64,000 nt of DNA, taken from positions 83,705-147,704 of the forward strand of contig NZ_LGKP01000042.1 in NCBI RefSeq assembly GCF_001306135.1, in the 5' to 3' direction. Shown piece by piece: positions 43,478-52,182 of this stretch. This DNA comes from Herpetosiphon geysericola. GTDB lineage: Bacteria > Chloroflexota > Chloroflexia > Chloroflexales > Herpetosiphonaceae. The notes beneath the pieces were generated by a model. It had not been told where the DNA came from. It worked only from the letters and a program-made list of their open reading frames with translations, and made no database searches. Position 1 is the first letter of the stretch, and every line of letters starts with the position of its first letter. Both the position numbers and the translations under genes were made by a program.

Positions 43478-43812
43478 GGGGCATTCCGCGTAGACCAATG
43501 ACGGCCTTCTTCGGTGCCGATCCAGCGCGTAAATGCGCTGAGCCATGCATTTTGTGCATATGCGAGTTGTGTTTCGCTCGGCTTCTTGCCTTTGGCATAC
43601 ATCTCATCAACGATAAACATTGCTGCTTGTTCGGCTGGACTCATGACTTCACGCCAAATAATACGAACGACCCAGCCCTCCACTTGGATGATATCTGGGC
43701 CTAACTGGAACTGCATTCCTCCCGAATCTTGTCCACCTTGTTTGATGGATAGACGGCCGGCGAGAAATCCGATAATGAGCAGAATCGTCCCACTGATAAG
43801 AGTGGTTTCCAT
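43459..43812 (-). CDS. Small membrane-anchored hypothetical protein
   Basis: The ATG at 43812 (METTLISGTILL) has GGAGG 8 bases upstream. 117 residues with one N-terminal membrane segment (residues 4-21), then a soluble alpha/beta part. No family recognised. A CACCCTCG/CGAGGGTG hairpin lies in its leader (about 43832-43856). Confidence 0.65.
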   Translation of the reverse strand: METTLISGTILLIIGFLAGRLSIKQGGQDSGGMQFQLGPDIIQVEGWVVRIIWREVMSPAEQAAMFIVDEMYAKGKKPSETQLAYAQNAWLSAFTRWIGTEEGRHWSTRNAPHLLGE

Positions 43813-43914
43813 AGCAGTACCTCCATACACCACCCTCGCCAACTGCCGAGGGTGCTTCATTTAAGAAACAGTCCGACAGATCGCGTGTGTAGCAAATGGC
43901 CGTACTTTTAGGGA

Positions 43915-43952
43915 ATAAAAAAGCGACCTATAGACAATGGTATAGGTCGCTC
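43915..43952 (-). terminator. Intrinsic terminator for the two small membrane-protein genes
   Basis: 11-bp perfect arms followed on the minus strand by a run of six T, downstream of the gene at 43970. Confidence 0.85.
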
Positions 43953-43969
43953 AAGTGTTGCCCAGTAGG

Positions 43970-44155
43970 CTATTTGGTATGGTGACTGGTTTGTTGATCA
44001 CAGACCGCCAATGTGCAGCTGACGGATTCCCCGACCGTATCGGCGGTATTTTTGATTGCTTTGCTACCCGCAGGAAGAATGACGGCAACCATAAGAATGG
44101 CAACGACAAAGAACGCGAGCAGTCCGATCATGTATTTTTTGAAATCAGCACTCAT
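43970..44155 (-). CDS. Small single-span membrane protein (61 aa)
   Basis: TAGGAG precedes the ATG. One hydrophobic helix at residues 8-29 (YMIGLLAFFVVAILMVAVIL) and a short soluble tail with two Cys. Size and position next to another membrane protein recall small pilin-like or holin-like subunits, but nothing specific is recognised. Confidence 0.6.
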   Translation of the reverse strand: MSADFKKYMIGLLAFFVVAILMVAVILPAGSKAIKNTADTVGESVSCTLAVCDQQTSHHTK

Positions 44156-44173
44156 GAGAGTCTCCTAAAAGGC

Positions 44174-44249
44174 CACCCCGCTTCCAACCGCCGGGGTGCA
44201 AATAATTGCACCCGCGAACAGCGGGAATACGAGGGAGCATTTTGGAAGC
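44174..44249 (-). promoter_or_regulatory. Complex interleaved-repeat leader of the small membrane-protein gene
   Basis: Gene-proximal hairpin 44174-44180 with 44192-44198. Its loop (44180-44187) is perfectly complementary over 8 bases to 44242-44249. Two more hairpins lie between (44196-44201 with 44206-44211; 44211-44215 with 44221-44225). Confidence 0.6.
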
Positions 44250-44333
44250 CCCTCAAATGTTTAGGATTAATCAGCCCTCCGAGCTATGCAGGAATCGAGG
44301 ACTCCATGCATGATCTGGGGGCGTGTTCTTTGA

Positions 44334-44768
44334 TCACGACAGCGTTATGTGCTGTGAACGATGCTCCTTAAAATCTGAGTTAGATTTAAGTTTGGAATGA
44401 CAACCATTTCTTTTTCGAAGAGGATGACTGTGATCAGTCCTGCTCCGAGGAGATTGCTTAAGGTGACGCTTGTGGGTGGCATGTTTCTGCCGCCACAGTA
44501 GTGATCGCAAGACGGCGAGATGCCGACGATATATCCATAGCCTTTTGGCGAGCAGACCCGCCAGGGCAATAGTGCTGATCGCCATGATCGTCTGTCCATT
44601 CCGGGCAATAAGATCGAGAATCATGCTGGTGCCAATGGTTGTCTTGATGAAATTGAAGCCCAATTTTTTGAACTGGGGTACATTCATCAAGCCAAGGGCG
44701 ATCAGAAGACTCACGAAGCTCATCTCAAATACATTGCGGACAAGATCGTCTACAAGCGATACAATCAT
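44334..44768 (-). CDS. Hypothetical membrane protein (144 aa)
   Basis: The ATG at 44768 (MIVSLVDDLV) is chosen because GGAGGA precedes it. Two or three hydrophobic segments (about 14-30, 40-55, 60-80), then a basic, His/Lys/Arg-rich tail. No family recognised. First gene behind leader copy 2. Confidence 0.6.
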   Translation of the reverse strand: MIVSLVDDLVRNVFEMSFVSLLIALGLMNVPQFKKLGFNFIKTTIGTSMILDLIARNGQTIMAISTIALAGLLAKRLWIYRRHLAVLRSLLWRQKHATHKRHLKQSPRSRTDHSHPLRKRNGCHSKLKSNSDFKEHRSQHITLS

Positions 44769-45360
44769 TGGAAGAATCCTCCTGCGCCATGAGGCGCACA
44801 ACTGAGTGTGATAGCCACATGGGTAGCAGAAGTGCTACCGAACAAACTAAAACAAAAAACGCCGAAAGCGCAATGCGACACCAGCCGCTCGATTATTGAT
44901 CCAGCGGTGACGGTGTGCTTGAACTCTGGCGAGTGTATGAGAGCCACTATCGTGAGACAGGGCCGATGGGGGTGCGATCACATCGTCGCTCGGTGAGCGG
45001 GCAGATCAAAGCACCGTATCCATAAAAGCTCAACCCCGTTGGGATCGGGGGAACGTGAAGAAACGTACCAACACACAGGTCAACGAGGTGTTATCCCAAT
45101 CCTGAGGACACGATGGTTGGCGCGAAGCTATGACTCCATAGTGTGTACATCGCTCACGATAGTGAGGATGTCCATGATGGATGGTTGTCAAGGAGCCATA
45201 GATTGCATTGATACAACATAAGACCAAGAGCTACTTCATCATCATTCAACTGGGGCGGCTAGGGCGGCTAGGGCGATCACATCAGCCAAAAAGAGTGGCG
45301 TTAGTGATGAGCGCTTGCGGGCGCTAACGAGCGTTAGTTGGATGATGAATTGTTAATTAA
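44769..45360 (-). promoter_or_regulatory. Long duplicated leader, copy 2
   Basis: Collinear with 23818-24405. The shared blocks at 44845-44885, 45021-45075, 45178-45201 and 45348-45357 match copy 1 closely, separated by diverged parts. Beside the GGAGGA site, TGCGCC/GGCGCA replaces the TGCGCCC/GGGCGCA hairpin of copy 1 (same stem, one pair shorter). In the CCGCT...AGCGG stem a G-C pair replaces a G-U pair of copy 1, consistent with a conserved RNA structure. No gene is present. Confidence 0.65.
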
Positions 45361-45483
45361 TCCTGTTCCATATCGTATCGAGCAATAAATCTATTATACA
45401 ATAGGCGAAGGAGCATATGCAAGTGGTTTGCCGATATGCTTGTAGGCTAACCTGATTGGAAAAGCACATTGGGAGTTCTTTAT

Positions 45484-46050
45484 ATGCGTCTGTTTTTTGA
45501 CTCAAATATCCTCACATATATCGCTATCTTTGAGAATTTCTTTAATGAACGAACTGAAAGTTCTTGGGAAGAAGCAAACATGGTTTGGACGCAATTACAA
45601 GGAAATACTCTCGATGTAAACTTAGAGCGTGAAATTCAGGCATTACTGCTTATCTATCTTATAGATGATAAAGCCCATTTTGACTGGCTATGTTCTGATA
45701 TTGCCATTGGTGAGATTAGCCGTATCAGCGATGTTACTAAGCGATATTGGCACTCGGATCTTATAGGACGACTTATGGAGCATAGACAGAATGTTTACGA
45801 AGAAGAGGAGCGTGTTCTTGATAATGATGAGCGGGATAACATCTATAATGCCTTATTAGCTGACTTACCTAAAAGGATGCACGATGATGGCCGACAGTTT
45901 TGTGAGGCTCTCGTTGTAGATGCTGATTATTTTATCACTAACGATACAGAGTTCATTAAAAAAATCAAGGATTATGATGTTGCACAAATTGCCATAAAAG
46001 CAAGTGATATACCATTTGTACGCTTGGCTCTAGAAAATGGATCTGTATAG
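45484..46050 (+). CDS. PIN-domain-like protein
   Basis: The ATG at 45484 (MRLFFDSNIL) is chosen because GGGAG precedes it. 188 residues: N-terminal FFDSN with the first acidic residue D6, an acidic helical middle, and a C-terminal VDADYFITNDTEF strand-loop, which is the PIN-fold pattern of metal-dependent RNases. Typical PIN toxins are about 130 residues and have an antitoxin gene; none is seen here, so it may be a stand-alone nuclease. Confidence 0.65.
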   Translation: MRLFFDSNILTYIAIFENFFNERTESSWEEANMVWTQLQGNTLDVNLEREIQALLLIYLIDDKAHFDWLCSDIAIGEISRISDVTKRYWHSDLIGRLMEHRQNVYEEEERVLDNDERDNIYNALLADLPKRMHDDGRQFCEALVVDADYFITNDTEFIKKIKDYDVAQIAIKASDIPFVRLALENGSV

Positions 46051-46089
46051 ATATGAGTATATAGCCTATCGGAAGACTAGGTCATTGTA

Positions 46090-46244
46090 TAGGTTCTGTC
46101 TGATAATTCGAAGTCATACCGTATGCCACCTTAAAAAATGACCATTAATATGCTGATCGGGGCAGCCTGATGGTGATTTTCATATCTATGATGCAGTTCT
46201 ACACCTTTACATGGGCGGTATCATCAATTATCAGACAGAACCTA
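46090..46244. mobile_element. MITE-like element (155 bp)
   Basis: Perfect 19-bp terminal inverted repeats (46090-46108, 46226-46244) around a 117-bp interior with no coding frame. It lies in the 46051-46399 gap. Probably mobilised by a transposase elsewhere. Confidence 0.75.
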
Positions 46245-46399
46245 GTTTTTTATGGTATCAACCCATAATCACCAACGACATAATTATAAATATTCTTTAT
46301 AATGGAGATGATGTATGGCTAACGATGATCCCTTAGATTTGTTGCCTGTTCCGACGTCGGAAACTCAGCAACGACATAGTATCCCTATGTCTGTTGTGC

Positions 46400-47839
46400 T
46401 GTTCACACACATCGTCTCCCAGTTCATCCTCATCGTAACCGCTGCTATGATTAGGGCTATCGGTCTTGGATTACGGCAGGAGAATCACGATGATGACTCG
46501 TTGGTTTGCCGATCGCATGACGTTCTATCAGTTGCTCCACGACCACCCTGACTGGTCGAATCGCCAGTTTGCGGCGGCCACCCAGCGTTCCAATGCATGG
46601 GTCAAAAAATGGAAAGCACGCCTTGGTTCCCCACCCCATCCTGATCCCATCGTGGCCTGCCAAAGCCAGTCACGCGCCCGCAAAACCCTACCACCCGCGT
46701 GGAGCAATGCCGTTATTGAGCGCATTCTGGCGTTACGCGATACGCTGTCGGTGCAGTACAACCGCGTCGTTGGGGCCAAAACGATTCTGGCCTATCTCCA
46801 GCGTGATCCTGATCTCGCGAGTGAGCACCTTCCGTCTTCCCCGGTCACAGTCTGGAAGATTCTGCGCCAACATCAGCGGATCTACCAGCGCCCCATACCA
46901 CCCCGGAAACCATCCTGCTGTCCCGCACCGATGCAGGAAATTGAGATTGACTTTACCGATGTCACGACCATTCCCCCTGATCCAACCGGCAAGCGCCGCC
47001 ATGCGGTCGAAGCCTTTGCCTGGATCGATGCAGGCACGGCGATTCCGTTTGCCGTAGTCGTTGATGGTGATTTTCATATGGCCTCGGTCATCCGCACGAC
47101 TGCGCGGATTCTCCAAACCCATGGCGTGCCCCCGCTGATTCGGATGGATCGTGACCCGCGCTTTGTTGGCAGCACGGCCAAAGCGGACTTTCCATCCCCA
47201 TTCATGCGCCTGTTGCTGACCTTGGGGATTCACATTGACCTCTGTCCGCCGCAACGACCCGACAAGAAGGGGGTCGTCGAACGCTTTCATAAGACCTATC
47301 AAGAAGAATGTCTCTTTAAACACTGGCCGACCACCGAGGCCGAAGCGCAAGCGCACTTGGATACGTACTGTACGTGGTACACGACCGAGCGACCACACCA
47401 AGGCCGTGGATGTGCCAACCGTCCGCCTGCTGTAGCGTATCCCGATCGCCCGGTGCTGCCCGCCGTGCCAGCCATGGTCGATGCTGATGGGTGGTTGCGT
47501 GCGCGGGATGGCTGGACGGTTGTTCGGCGGGTGAATCGCCATGGCGCAATCAAGATTGATACGCAGCACTATCACATTGGGACACGCTCCGCAGGCCAAG
47601 AGGTCGCAGTGACCCTGGAGGCGACGACCGCCGAGTTGGTCGTCCGGAGTGGAGAAACCGTGATCAAACGCCTGCGGATCAAAGGCTTGCTCGGTGGCAT
47701 GATGCCCTTTGAGCAGCTGGTAAACCAGCTATGCGAACAATGTCGGCAGGAACGCGTCCGGTTACGCAACCGCCCGCCAGCTCGTCCCCACAAACGATGG
47801 ACACGATGAGGATGAACGGGGTCACGATGTGCGTGCACA
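46400..47839 (+). mobile_element. Insertion sequence with DDE integrase-type transposase (IS 'A')
   Basis: Imperfect ~37-bp terminal inverted repeats (46400-46436 and 47803-47839) share the ACGATGAGGATGAAC core. One transposase gene lies inside. Its right end abuts the left end of the next element. Confidence 0.7.
46490..47809 (+). CDS. Integrase-core (rve) transposase
   Basis: The ATG at 46490 follows GGAG by 9 bases. About 439 residues. N-terminal helix-turn-helix (WSNRQFAAATQRSNAWVKKW), then the RNase-H core with Asp in EIDFTDV, Asp in IRMDRDPRF and Glu in KKGVVERFHKTY, a DD35E pattern as in IS3/IS481-type enzymes. The C-terminal part has an SH3-like DNA-binding region. Intact. Confidence 0.85.
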   Translation: MMTRWFADRMTFYQLLHDHPDWSNRQFAAATQRSNAWVKKWKARLGSPPHPDPIVACQSQSRARKTLPPAWSNAVIERILALRDTLSVQYNRVVGAKTILAYLQRDPDLASEHLPSSPVTVWKILRQHQRIYQRPIPPRKPSCCPAPMQEIEIDFTDVTTIPPDPTGKRRHAVEAFAWIDAGTAIPFAVVVDGDFHMASVIRTTARILQTHGVPPLIRMDRDPRFVGSTAKADFPSPFMRLLLTLGIHIDLCPPQRPDKKGVVERFHKTYQEECLFKHWPTTEAEAQAHLDTYCTWYTTERPHQGRGCANRPPAVAYPDRPVLPAVPAMVDADGWLRARDGWTVVRRVNRHGAIKIDTQHYHIGTRSAGQEVAVTLEATTAELVVRSGETVIKRLRIKGLLGGMMPFEQLVNQLCEQCRQERVRLRNRPPARPHKRWTR

Positions 47840-47872
47840 CTTAGCCACGACCCCCCGAACATATACTGATAC

Positions 47873-49645
47873 CTACGCGGCAGTGTCGTCGAGCACAAAG
47901 GAAAGTTGCTCCGCGAGGTCTTTTTGGGGCTTCCGGCGCGGTGTGCTCCCCACATAGCGTGTTTTTTGCCAGTCCTCTTCAATCACATCCCACAGCATTA
48001 ACTGCCGACTGCCAAAGGGATGTTCATAGCGCGTGCCGTTCTCCATCGTGCGTATCCAGCCATCCTGATCAATGGTCGCCGGATATGACCGCAGATGGTG
48101 ATCGGCGTAGGTGATCGTGACATGCTGTGGTTCTAACCACACGTCCACCGATTCCTTTGCCAACCCAATTTCACCATAGATCCGCCAGCGGCGAACGCGC
48201 ATAAAACCGACGCGATCTACCCGTCGTTTCAGTCGTGTTGCCGCAAAAATGCGCTGGAGTGTGCGCGCGGGATAGGGTCGGCCACCGACCCAGGCCAAGA
48301 CCTCGGCGGGCGTTGCGCGATCATCGTGACGCTGCCGATGCGCCCAGTGGGCTTCGGTATTGTAGTGGCTGACCCAGCGGTCATGGGCTTGTCGGAGCGC
48401 ATCCCAACTCTGGGCTGCCCGAAAGCCATCTTCGGCTTCGTCCATCATGCGCCGTTGGATGTTAAACGTTGTTTCAATATAGGACTGCCACGGCTGGCGT
48501 TTCTCGATGTGCCGCCGTTGAATGCCCAAATGCTGATAAATCTGCTGGAGACGTTCCGATCGAAAGACGCTCCCTGAGTCACTCACGATGCCTTCGGGGC
48601 AGCCATGATAGGCAATGGCATCATAGAGCACCTTCACCACCGCCGTCGTGTCTTGAATGCGACTAATCGCGCTCGATAGGATGGCACGGCTGTAATTTTC
48701 TAAGATAGAAATACAGTAAATATGGCCACCACCCAAGCGATGCATGTCGAGGTAGCGAATGTCAATGGTCCACCATTGGTGGCGATAGGCAGCGGCAAAC
48801 GGCATGGGGCGTGGCTGGCGCGGTTGCGGTGGGCGCGTGCCACGTAATTCCGCATACAGATCGCGATTGACGGCCATAATGCGGCCACAGGTACGTGGAC
48901 TCAGGCGAATGCCTTCACGACGCAGGGCCGCGTGCATCCGCCATGCGCCTAAGAGCGGGTTGCGTTGTAAACGGCGAATCCGTTGTTGGATAGCAATGGT
49001 GGCTTTGGGATGGCGGCGATGGGGAGCCGATGAGCGCGACTGCAAGCCGTCAAGGCCTGCGGTATTCCAGCGCTTCAGACAGTCATGCACGGTGGTTCGT
49101 CCCATCTGGAGATAGGCGGCAATACTCTTTTTTGTCCATCCTTCGAGCGCGAGCCGAAGGACAGCGCGACGACGCTCAAACGGGTCAGCAATCTGCTGGT
49201 AGGGAGGAAAGCGTCGGTCGACCAACTGCGGGAGCGGATGCAGTGTAAGCAGGCGTTTGATCGTTTTGACGTTAGGTCGCCGACCAAATCGAACATAGCA
49301 AATCGAGGCCAGTTCATAGGGTTTGAGGGGTGGATGTTCCGCCTTCAGCGCTAAGACAAAAGCAATGATGGCATCGGGCAACCGCGCAGCGCGCTGGAGG
49401 GGTGGCGGAGCGGTCACGATGCCAGGTAAGCCATTGGCGCGAAAATGATCAACGTGGTAGGCAACCACATGGTCTGGCATCCCTGTTTCGCTGGCGCGAT
49501 CAGCAACGGAATGATTGGTCAAAACCACGGGCCGAATGAGTTCATAGAGATATTGTTTGGGGCAGGTAATCTGCATTTGGAGCTGTTGCCAGGCAGGCGC
49601 AGCCGTGCGTTTGGGCATAGGAGTGGCCTCACGGGTGATGCTCAC
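47873..49645 (-). CDS. Integrase-core transposase of IS 'B'
   Basis: 590 residues. Two helix-turn-helix segments (about 150-185 and 215-260), an rve core with WTIDIRYLDMHR, IVSDSGSVFR and a Glu in QPWQSYIETTF (DDE), and a long C-terminal beta domain. An internal ATG (49618) is an alternative start with a better-placed GTGAGG. Its right terminus is disrupted by another IS, so the element may no longer move by itself. Confidence 0.85.
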   Translation of the reverse strand: MSITREATPMPKRTAAPAWQQLQMQITCPKQYLYELIRPVVLTNHSVADRASETGMPDHVVAYHVDHFRANGLPGIVTAPPPLQRAARLPDAIIAFVLALKAEHPPLKPYELASICYVRFGRRPNVKTIKRLLTLHPLPQLVDRRFPPYQQIADPFERRRAVLRLALEGWTKKSIAAYLQMGRTTVHDCLKRWNTAGLDGLQSRSSAPHRRHPKATIAIQQRIRRLQRNPLLGAWRMHAALRREGIRLSPRTCGRIMAVNRDLYAELRGTRPPQPRQPRPMPFAAAYRHQWWTIDIRYLDMHRLGGGHIYCISILENYSRAILSSAISRIQDTTAVVKVLYDAIAYHGCPEGIVSDSGSVFRSERLQQIYQHLGIQRRHIEKRQPWQSYIETTFNIQRRMMDEAEDGFRAAQSWDALRQAHDRWVSHYNTEAHWAHRQRHDDRATPAEVLAWVGGRPYPARTLQRIFAATRLKRRVDRVGFMRVRRWRIYGEIGLAKESVDVWLEPQHVTITYADHHLRSYPATIDQDGWIRTMENGTRYEHPFGSRQLMLWDVIEEDWQKTRYVGSTPRRKPQKDLAEQLSFVLDDTAA

Positions 49646-49753
49646 AGGTCGATGCCCTTCCTATCCTAGCGGCTTTCTCAGTGCGCGACAAGACCAACAT
49701 GTGTTCGCTTGTGTAGGGATATCCCTTAGGTATCAGTATATGTTCGGGAGGTC

Positions 49754-51525
49754 GGCTCTGGAACATTCTCGGTGCAACGGCTATGCTATGCTTGGCGTAT
49801 GGATGAACTCCAAACCACGCTTCAATCACTCGTGGTCGGCGATAGTGGGATACTGATTGATACGATCACGATGCAGGCGCAGGATTGTCAGATCACGGCC
49901 CATTGCACCACCCTCGTCGCATCGTGTCCGAGCTGTGCTACCCCATCGTCGTCAGTGCATAGTCGCTATCGCCGCCGCCTTGCGGATCGCACCGTGGGTA
50001 CGACATCGGTGACGCTTCAGCTCACCGTGCGGCGCTTCCGCTGCCGCAATCACGGCTGTCACCAGCAGATTTTTGCCGAGCGCCTTCCCGCGCTTATGGC
50101 TCCTCACCAACGGAGCACGATCCGGCTCGCCCATGCCTTTCAAACCATGGGCCTTGCCCTCGGTGGACGACCAGGCGCACGCGTTGCCCAAACACTCGGC
50201 ATGCCGACGAGCCATACCACCATGCTCCGCCGTATTCATCAGCTGCCCATTCCGCCCATCACCACCCCAACCGCCATCGGCATTGACGAATGGGCCTGGC
50301 GCAAACGCACCGCCTATGGCTGTATCGTTGTGGATTTACACACCAATCGGGTGCTCGATCTTCTCCCCGACCAAGCACAAAGCACCATTGTCACATGGCT
50401 GCGCCAGTATCCATCGATTCAGATCGTCAGTCGTGATCGCGGTGGCGGATTTGCTGCTGCCATTACCGCCGCGCTGCCGACGGCAACCCAGGTGGTTGAT
50501 CGTTGGCATCTCATTAAGAATTACGGCGAAGCTCTCGAAGCTGCCTTGCTCAGCAAGCGCGCAGTGCTCCGGGCGGCATGTACGCCACCCGAATCGGCTG
50601 CAGATGTGCCCTTGATCGATCCGTTCGTGGGGGCATTGACCCGAACGGGTCGCCATGGGCCAGATGCCCCCATGCTGGAAGCCGATATCGCGGCGCGGCG
50701 TGAGCGTCATGCCGTACTCTGTGCCCTGCATGCGCAGATTCATACGCTCCGTGCCACCGGAGCCGACATTGTGAGCATCGCCAAGATGGTCTCAACCACG
50801 CGCGCGACCGTCTATCGCTATCTCGCCATGGAAACGCCACCCGATTGGGTGCAACCACGCCGCCGCACAACGCTTGACCCCTATAAAGCATTCCTCTTGC
50901 AGCAATGGAGCGCAGGATGCCAGAGTCCCCGTCAGTTGTGGCGGATGATTCGGGCGCAAGGCTTTACGGGTGCTGAGACGGTAGTAACGCGGTATCTGGC
51001 ATTCATGGGGTGTCAAAAAACCAAACCACGACCCATGATTCACCCAACCTATGCCTTGAATAACGGACGGATTCCCTCCGCCGGACACACCGCGCAGTGG
51101 GTGCTGCTCGCGCCCATGCGTCGCACGGCCAACCAACAGGCATTTTTGGATGCGGTTGCGGCGGCAGACCCCGACTGTGCCACACTGATCACGCTCAGTG
51201 AGCAGTTTCTGGCCATGATTCGGGCCAATGAAGCCGCTGCGCTCACGGCATGGATTACGGCGGCGATCACGACCACAACGGGCCATCTTCACCGCTTTGC
51301 GCAGCGGTTGCGTCAGGACGAAGCCGCCGTTCGCGCCGGAATTGCAGGGCCATGGAGCAACGGTCCAGTCGAAGGGCAGATTCATCGCTTGAAGCTGCTC
51401 AAACGGCAGGCCTATGGCCGTGCCAGCCTCGCACTGCTTCGCATCCGCCTGATCGCTCAGCCGCCAGCGACAGCACCTCCATAACCGATCATCAACAGCC
51501 GTTGCACCGAGAATGTTCCAGAGCC
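49754..51525 (+). mobile_element. ISL3-family insertion sequence (1,772 bp)
   Basis: Perfect 29-bp terminal inverted repeats (49754-49782, 51497-51525), flanked by 8-bp direct repeats gggaggtc (49746-49753) and ggggggtc (51526-51533) with one mismatch. Eight-base duplications are standard for ISL3. Confidence 0.9.
49799..51484 (+). CDS. ISL3-family transposase
   Basis: The ATG at 49799 (MDELQTTLQS) is used. 561 residues. N-terminal zinc finger (CPSC near 45-48, then RRFRCRNHGC), a helix-turn-helix, and the DDE core with GIDEWAWRK, SRDRGGGFAAAI and VVDRWHLIKN motifs and a late Glu in SNGPVEGQIHRLK. The family-typical order and length suggest an intact enzyme. Confidence 0.9.
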   Translation: MDELQTTLQSLVVGDSGILIDTITMQAQDCQITAHCTTLVASCPSCATPSSSVHSRYRRRLADRTVGTTSVTLQLTVRRFRCRNHGCHQQIFAERLPALMAPHQRSTIRLAHAFQTMGLALGGRPGARVAQTLGMPTSHTTMLRRIHQLPIPPITTPTAIGIDEWAWRKRTAYGCIVVDLHTNRVLDLLPDQAQSTIVTWLRQYPSIQIVSRDRGGGFAAAITAALPTATQVVDRWHLIKNYGEALEAALLSKRAVLRAACTPPESAADVPLIDPFVGALTRTGRHGPDAPMLEADIAARRERHAVLCALHAQIHTLRATGADIVSIAKMVSTTRATVYRYLAMETPPDWVQPRRRTTLDPYKAFLLQQWSAGCQSPRQLWRMIRAQGFTGAETVVTRYLAFMGCQKTKPRPMIHPTYALNNGRIPSAGHTAQWVLLAPMRRTANQQAFLDAVAAADPDCATLITLSEQFLAMIRANEAAALTAWITAAITTTTGHLHRFAQRLRQDEAAVRAGIAGPWSNGPVEGQIHRLKLLKRQAYGRASLALLRIRLIAQPPATAPP

Positions 51526-51583
51526 GGGGGGTCTTGGCTAAGTGTGATTAGGGGTAAACCCCAATGCCAGTCAAATAAGCATT

Positions 51584-52048
51584 TTATGGCTTCTGCAACC
51601 ACTGAATCGGTTGATATAGGGGCTTGCTTTGGCCTAGCCTGTCCATCCAGCCCAACCAAACAGATCGCCGTCGCAAAGCGTCCATTGGGGAGACACCATC
51701 CACGATCCTCTGGTCCTTTCCGGGGAATTTTTGTCCTGCGTTGCCGAACCATGCGTGGATAGATTCGTAGGCGACGCTGTGGGAGCAGGGTGGTCGGAAT
51801 TCCGCGACCATCCGTTCATACAAGCGACCATGATCGATCGGGTCGGTCTGCTGAAATTCCCGCACGGCAGCCTGAACTTCCGCGACGGCGGTGACAAAAC
51901 TGAGGCGATCGGGGTCAATATGGGGTGTGGCAACGATTGCTGTTTTTGGGGGCCATTTGTCGATATATGTCTGCTCATAACGATGAGCGGACACCATAAT
52001 GCACATATTTGGCCGATCGATGTCTGCTAATGCTAACCAAAACGGCAA
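51584..52048 (-). CDS. Hypothetical protein, doubtful (154 aa)
   Basis: Open frame to the right of the IS cluster. A start at 52006 (MCIMVSAHRY) is also possible. No motif, no clear Shine-Dalgarno. It may be a real gene or the remnant of a larger one cut by the insertions. Confidence 0.35.
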   Translation of the reverse strand: MPFWLALADIDRPNMCIMVSAHRYEQTYIDKWPPKTAIVATPHIDPDRLSFVTAVAEVQAAVREFQQTDPIDHGRLYERMVAEFRPPCSHSVAYESIHAWFGNAGQKFPGKDQRIVDGVSPMDALRRRSVWLGWMDRLGQSKPLYQPIQWLQKP

Positions 52049-52182
52049 AATTTGCTATCTGCTCATCATTTTCGATGCATAATCGAGGGTGATTATCCGT
52101 TACTTTTATGCATTATGGACTATGTCCCTTAAAAGAACGAATCGTTGCCCTATCCCTCATCGGCTTGGTTTAGGTCCGGATG

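Larger units (their letters stand above)
47836..51546 (-). mobile_element. Second integrase-type IS (IS 'B'), interrupted by an ISL3 element
   Basis: The left 39-bp terminal repeat is 47836-47874. The right repeat is split: 49728-49753 and 51534-51546, with 37 of 39 positions matching. The ISL3-type element sits inside it. Its transposase stop overlaps the left repeat. Confidence 0.75.

Noticed and set aside
20024..44249. HDV-like or twister ribozymes at the junctions
   Set aside because: The strand order and loop contents do not match those folds, and no conserved catalytic core was seen.
17697..44333. Integron cassette array with attC sites between genes
   Set aside because: The junction hairpins lack the conserved GTTRRRY core and sit beside Shine-Dalgarno sites; no integron integrase is present.
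45484..46050. Type II toxin-antitoxin pair
   Set aside because: A PIN-like protein is present but no antitoxin gene lies beside it.
46733..47599. 288-codon minus-strand frame
   Set aside because: Antisense shadow of the intact transposase gene at 46490-47809.
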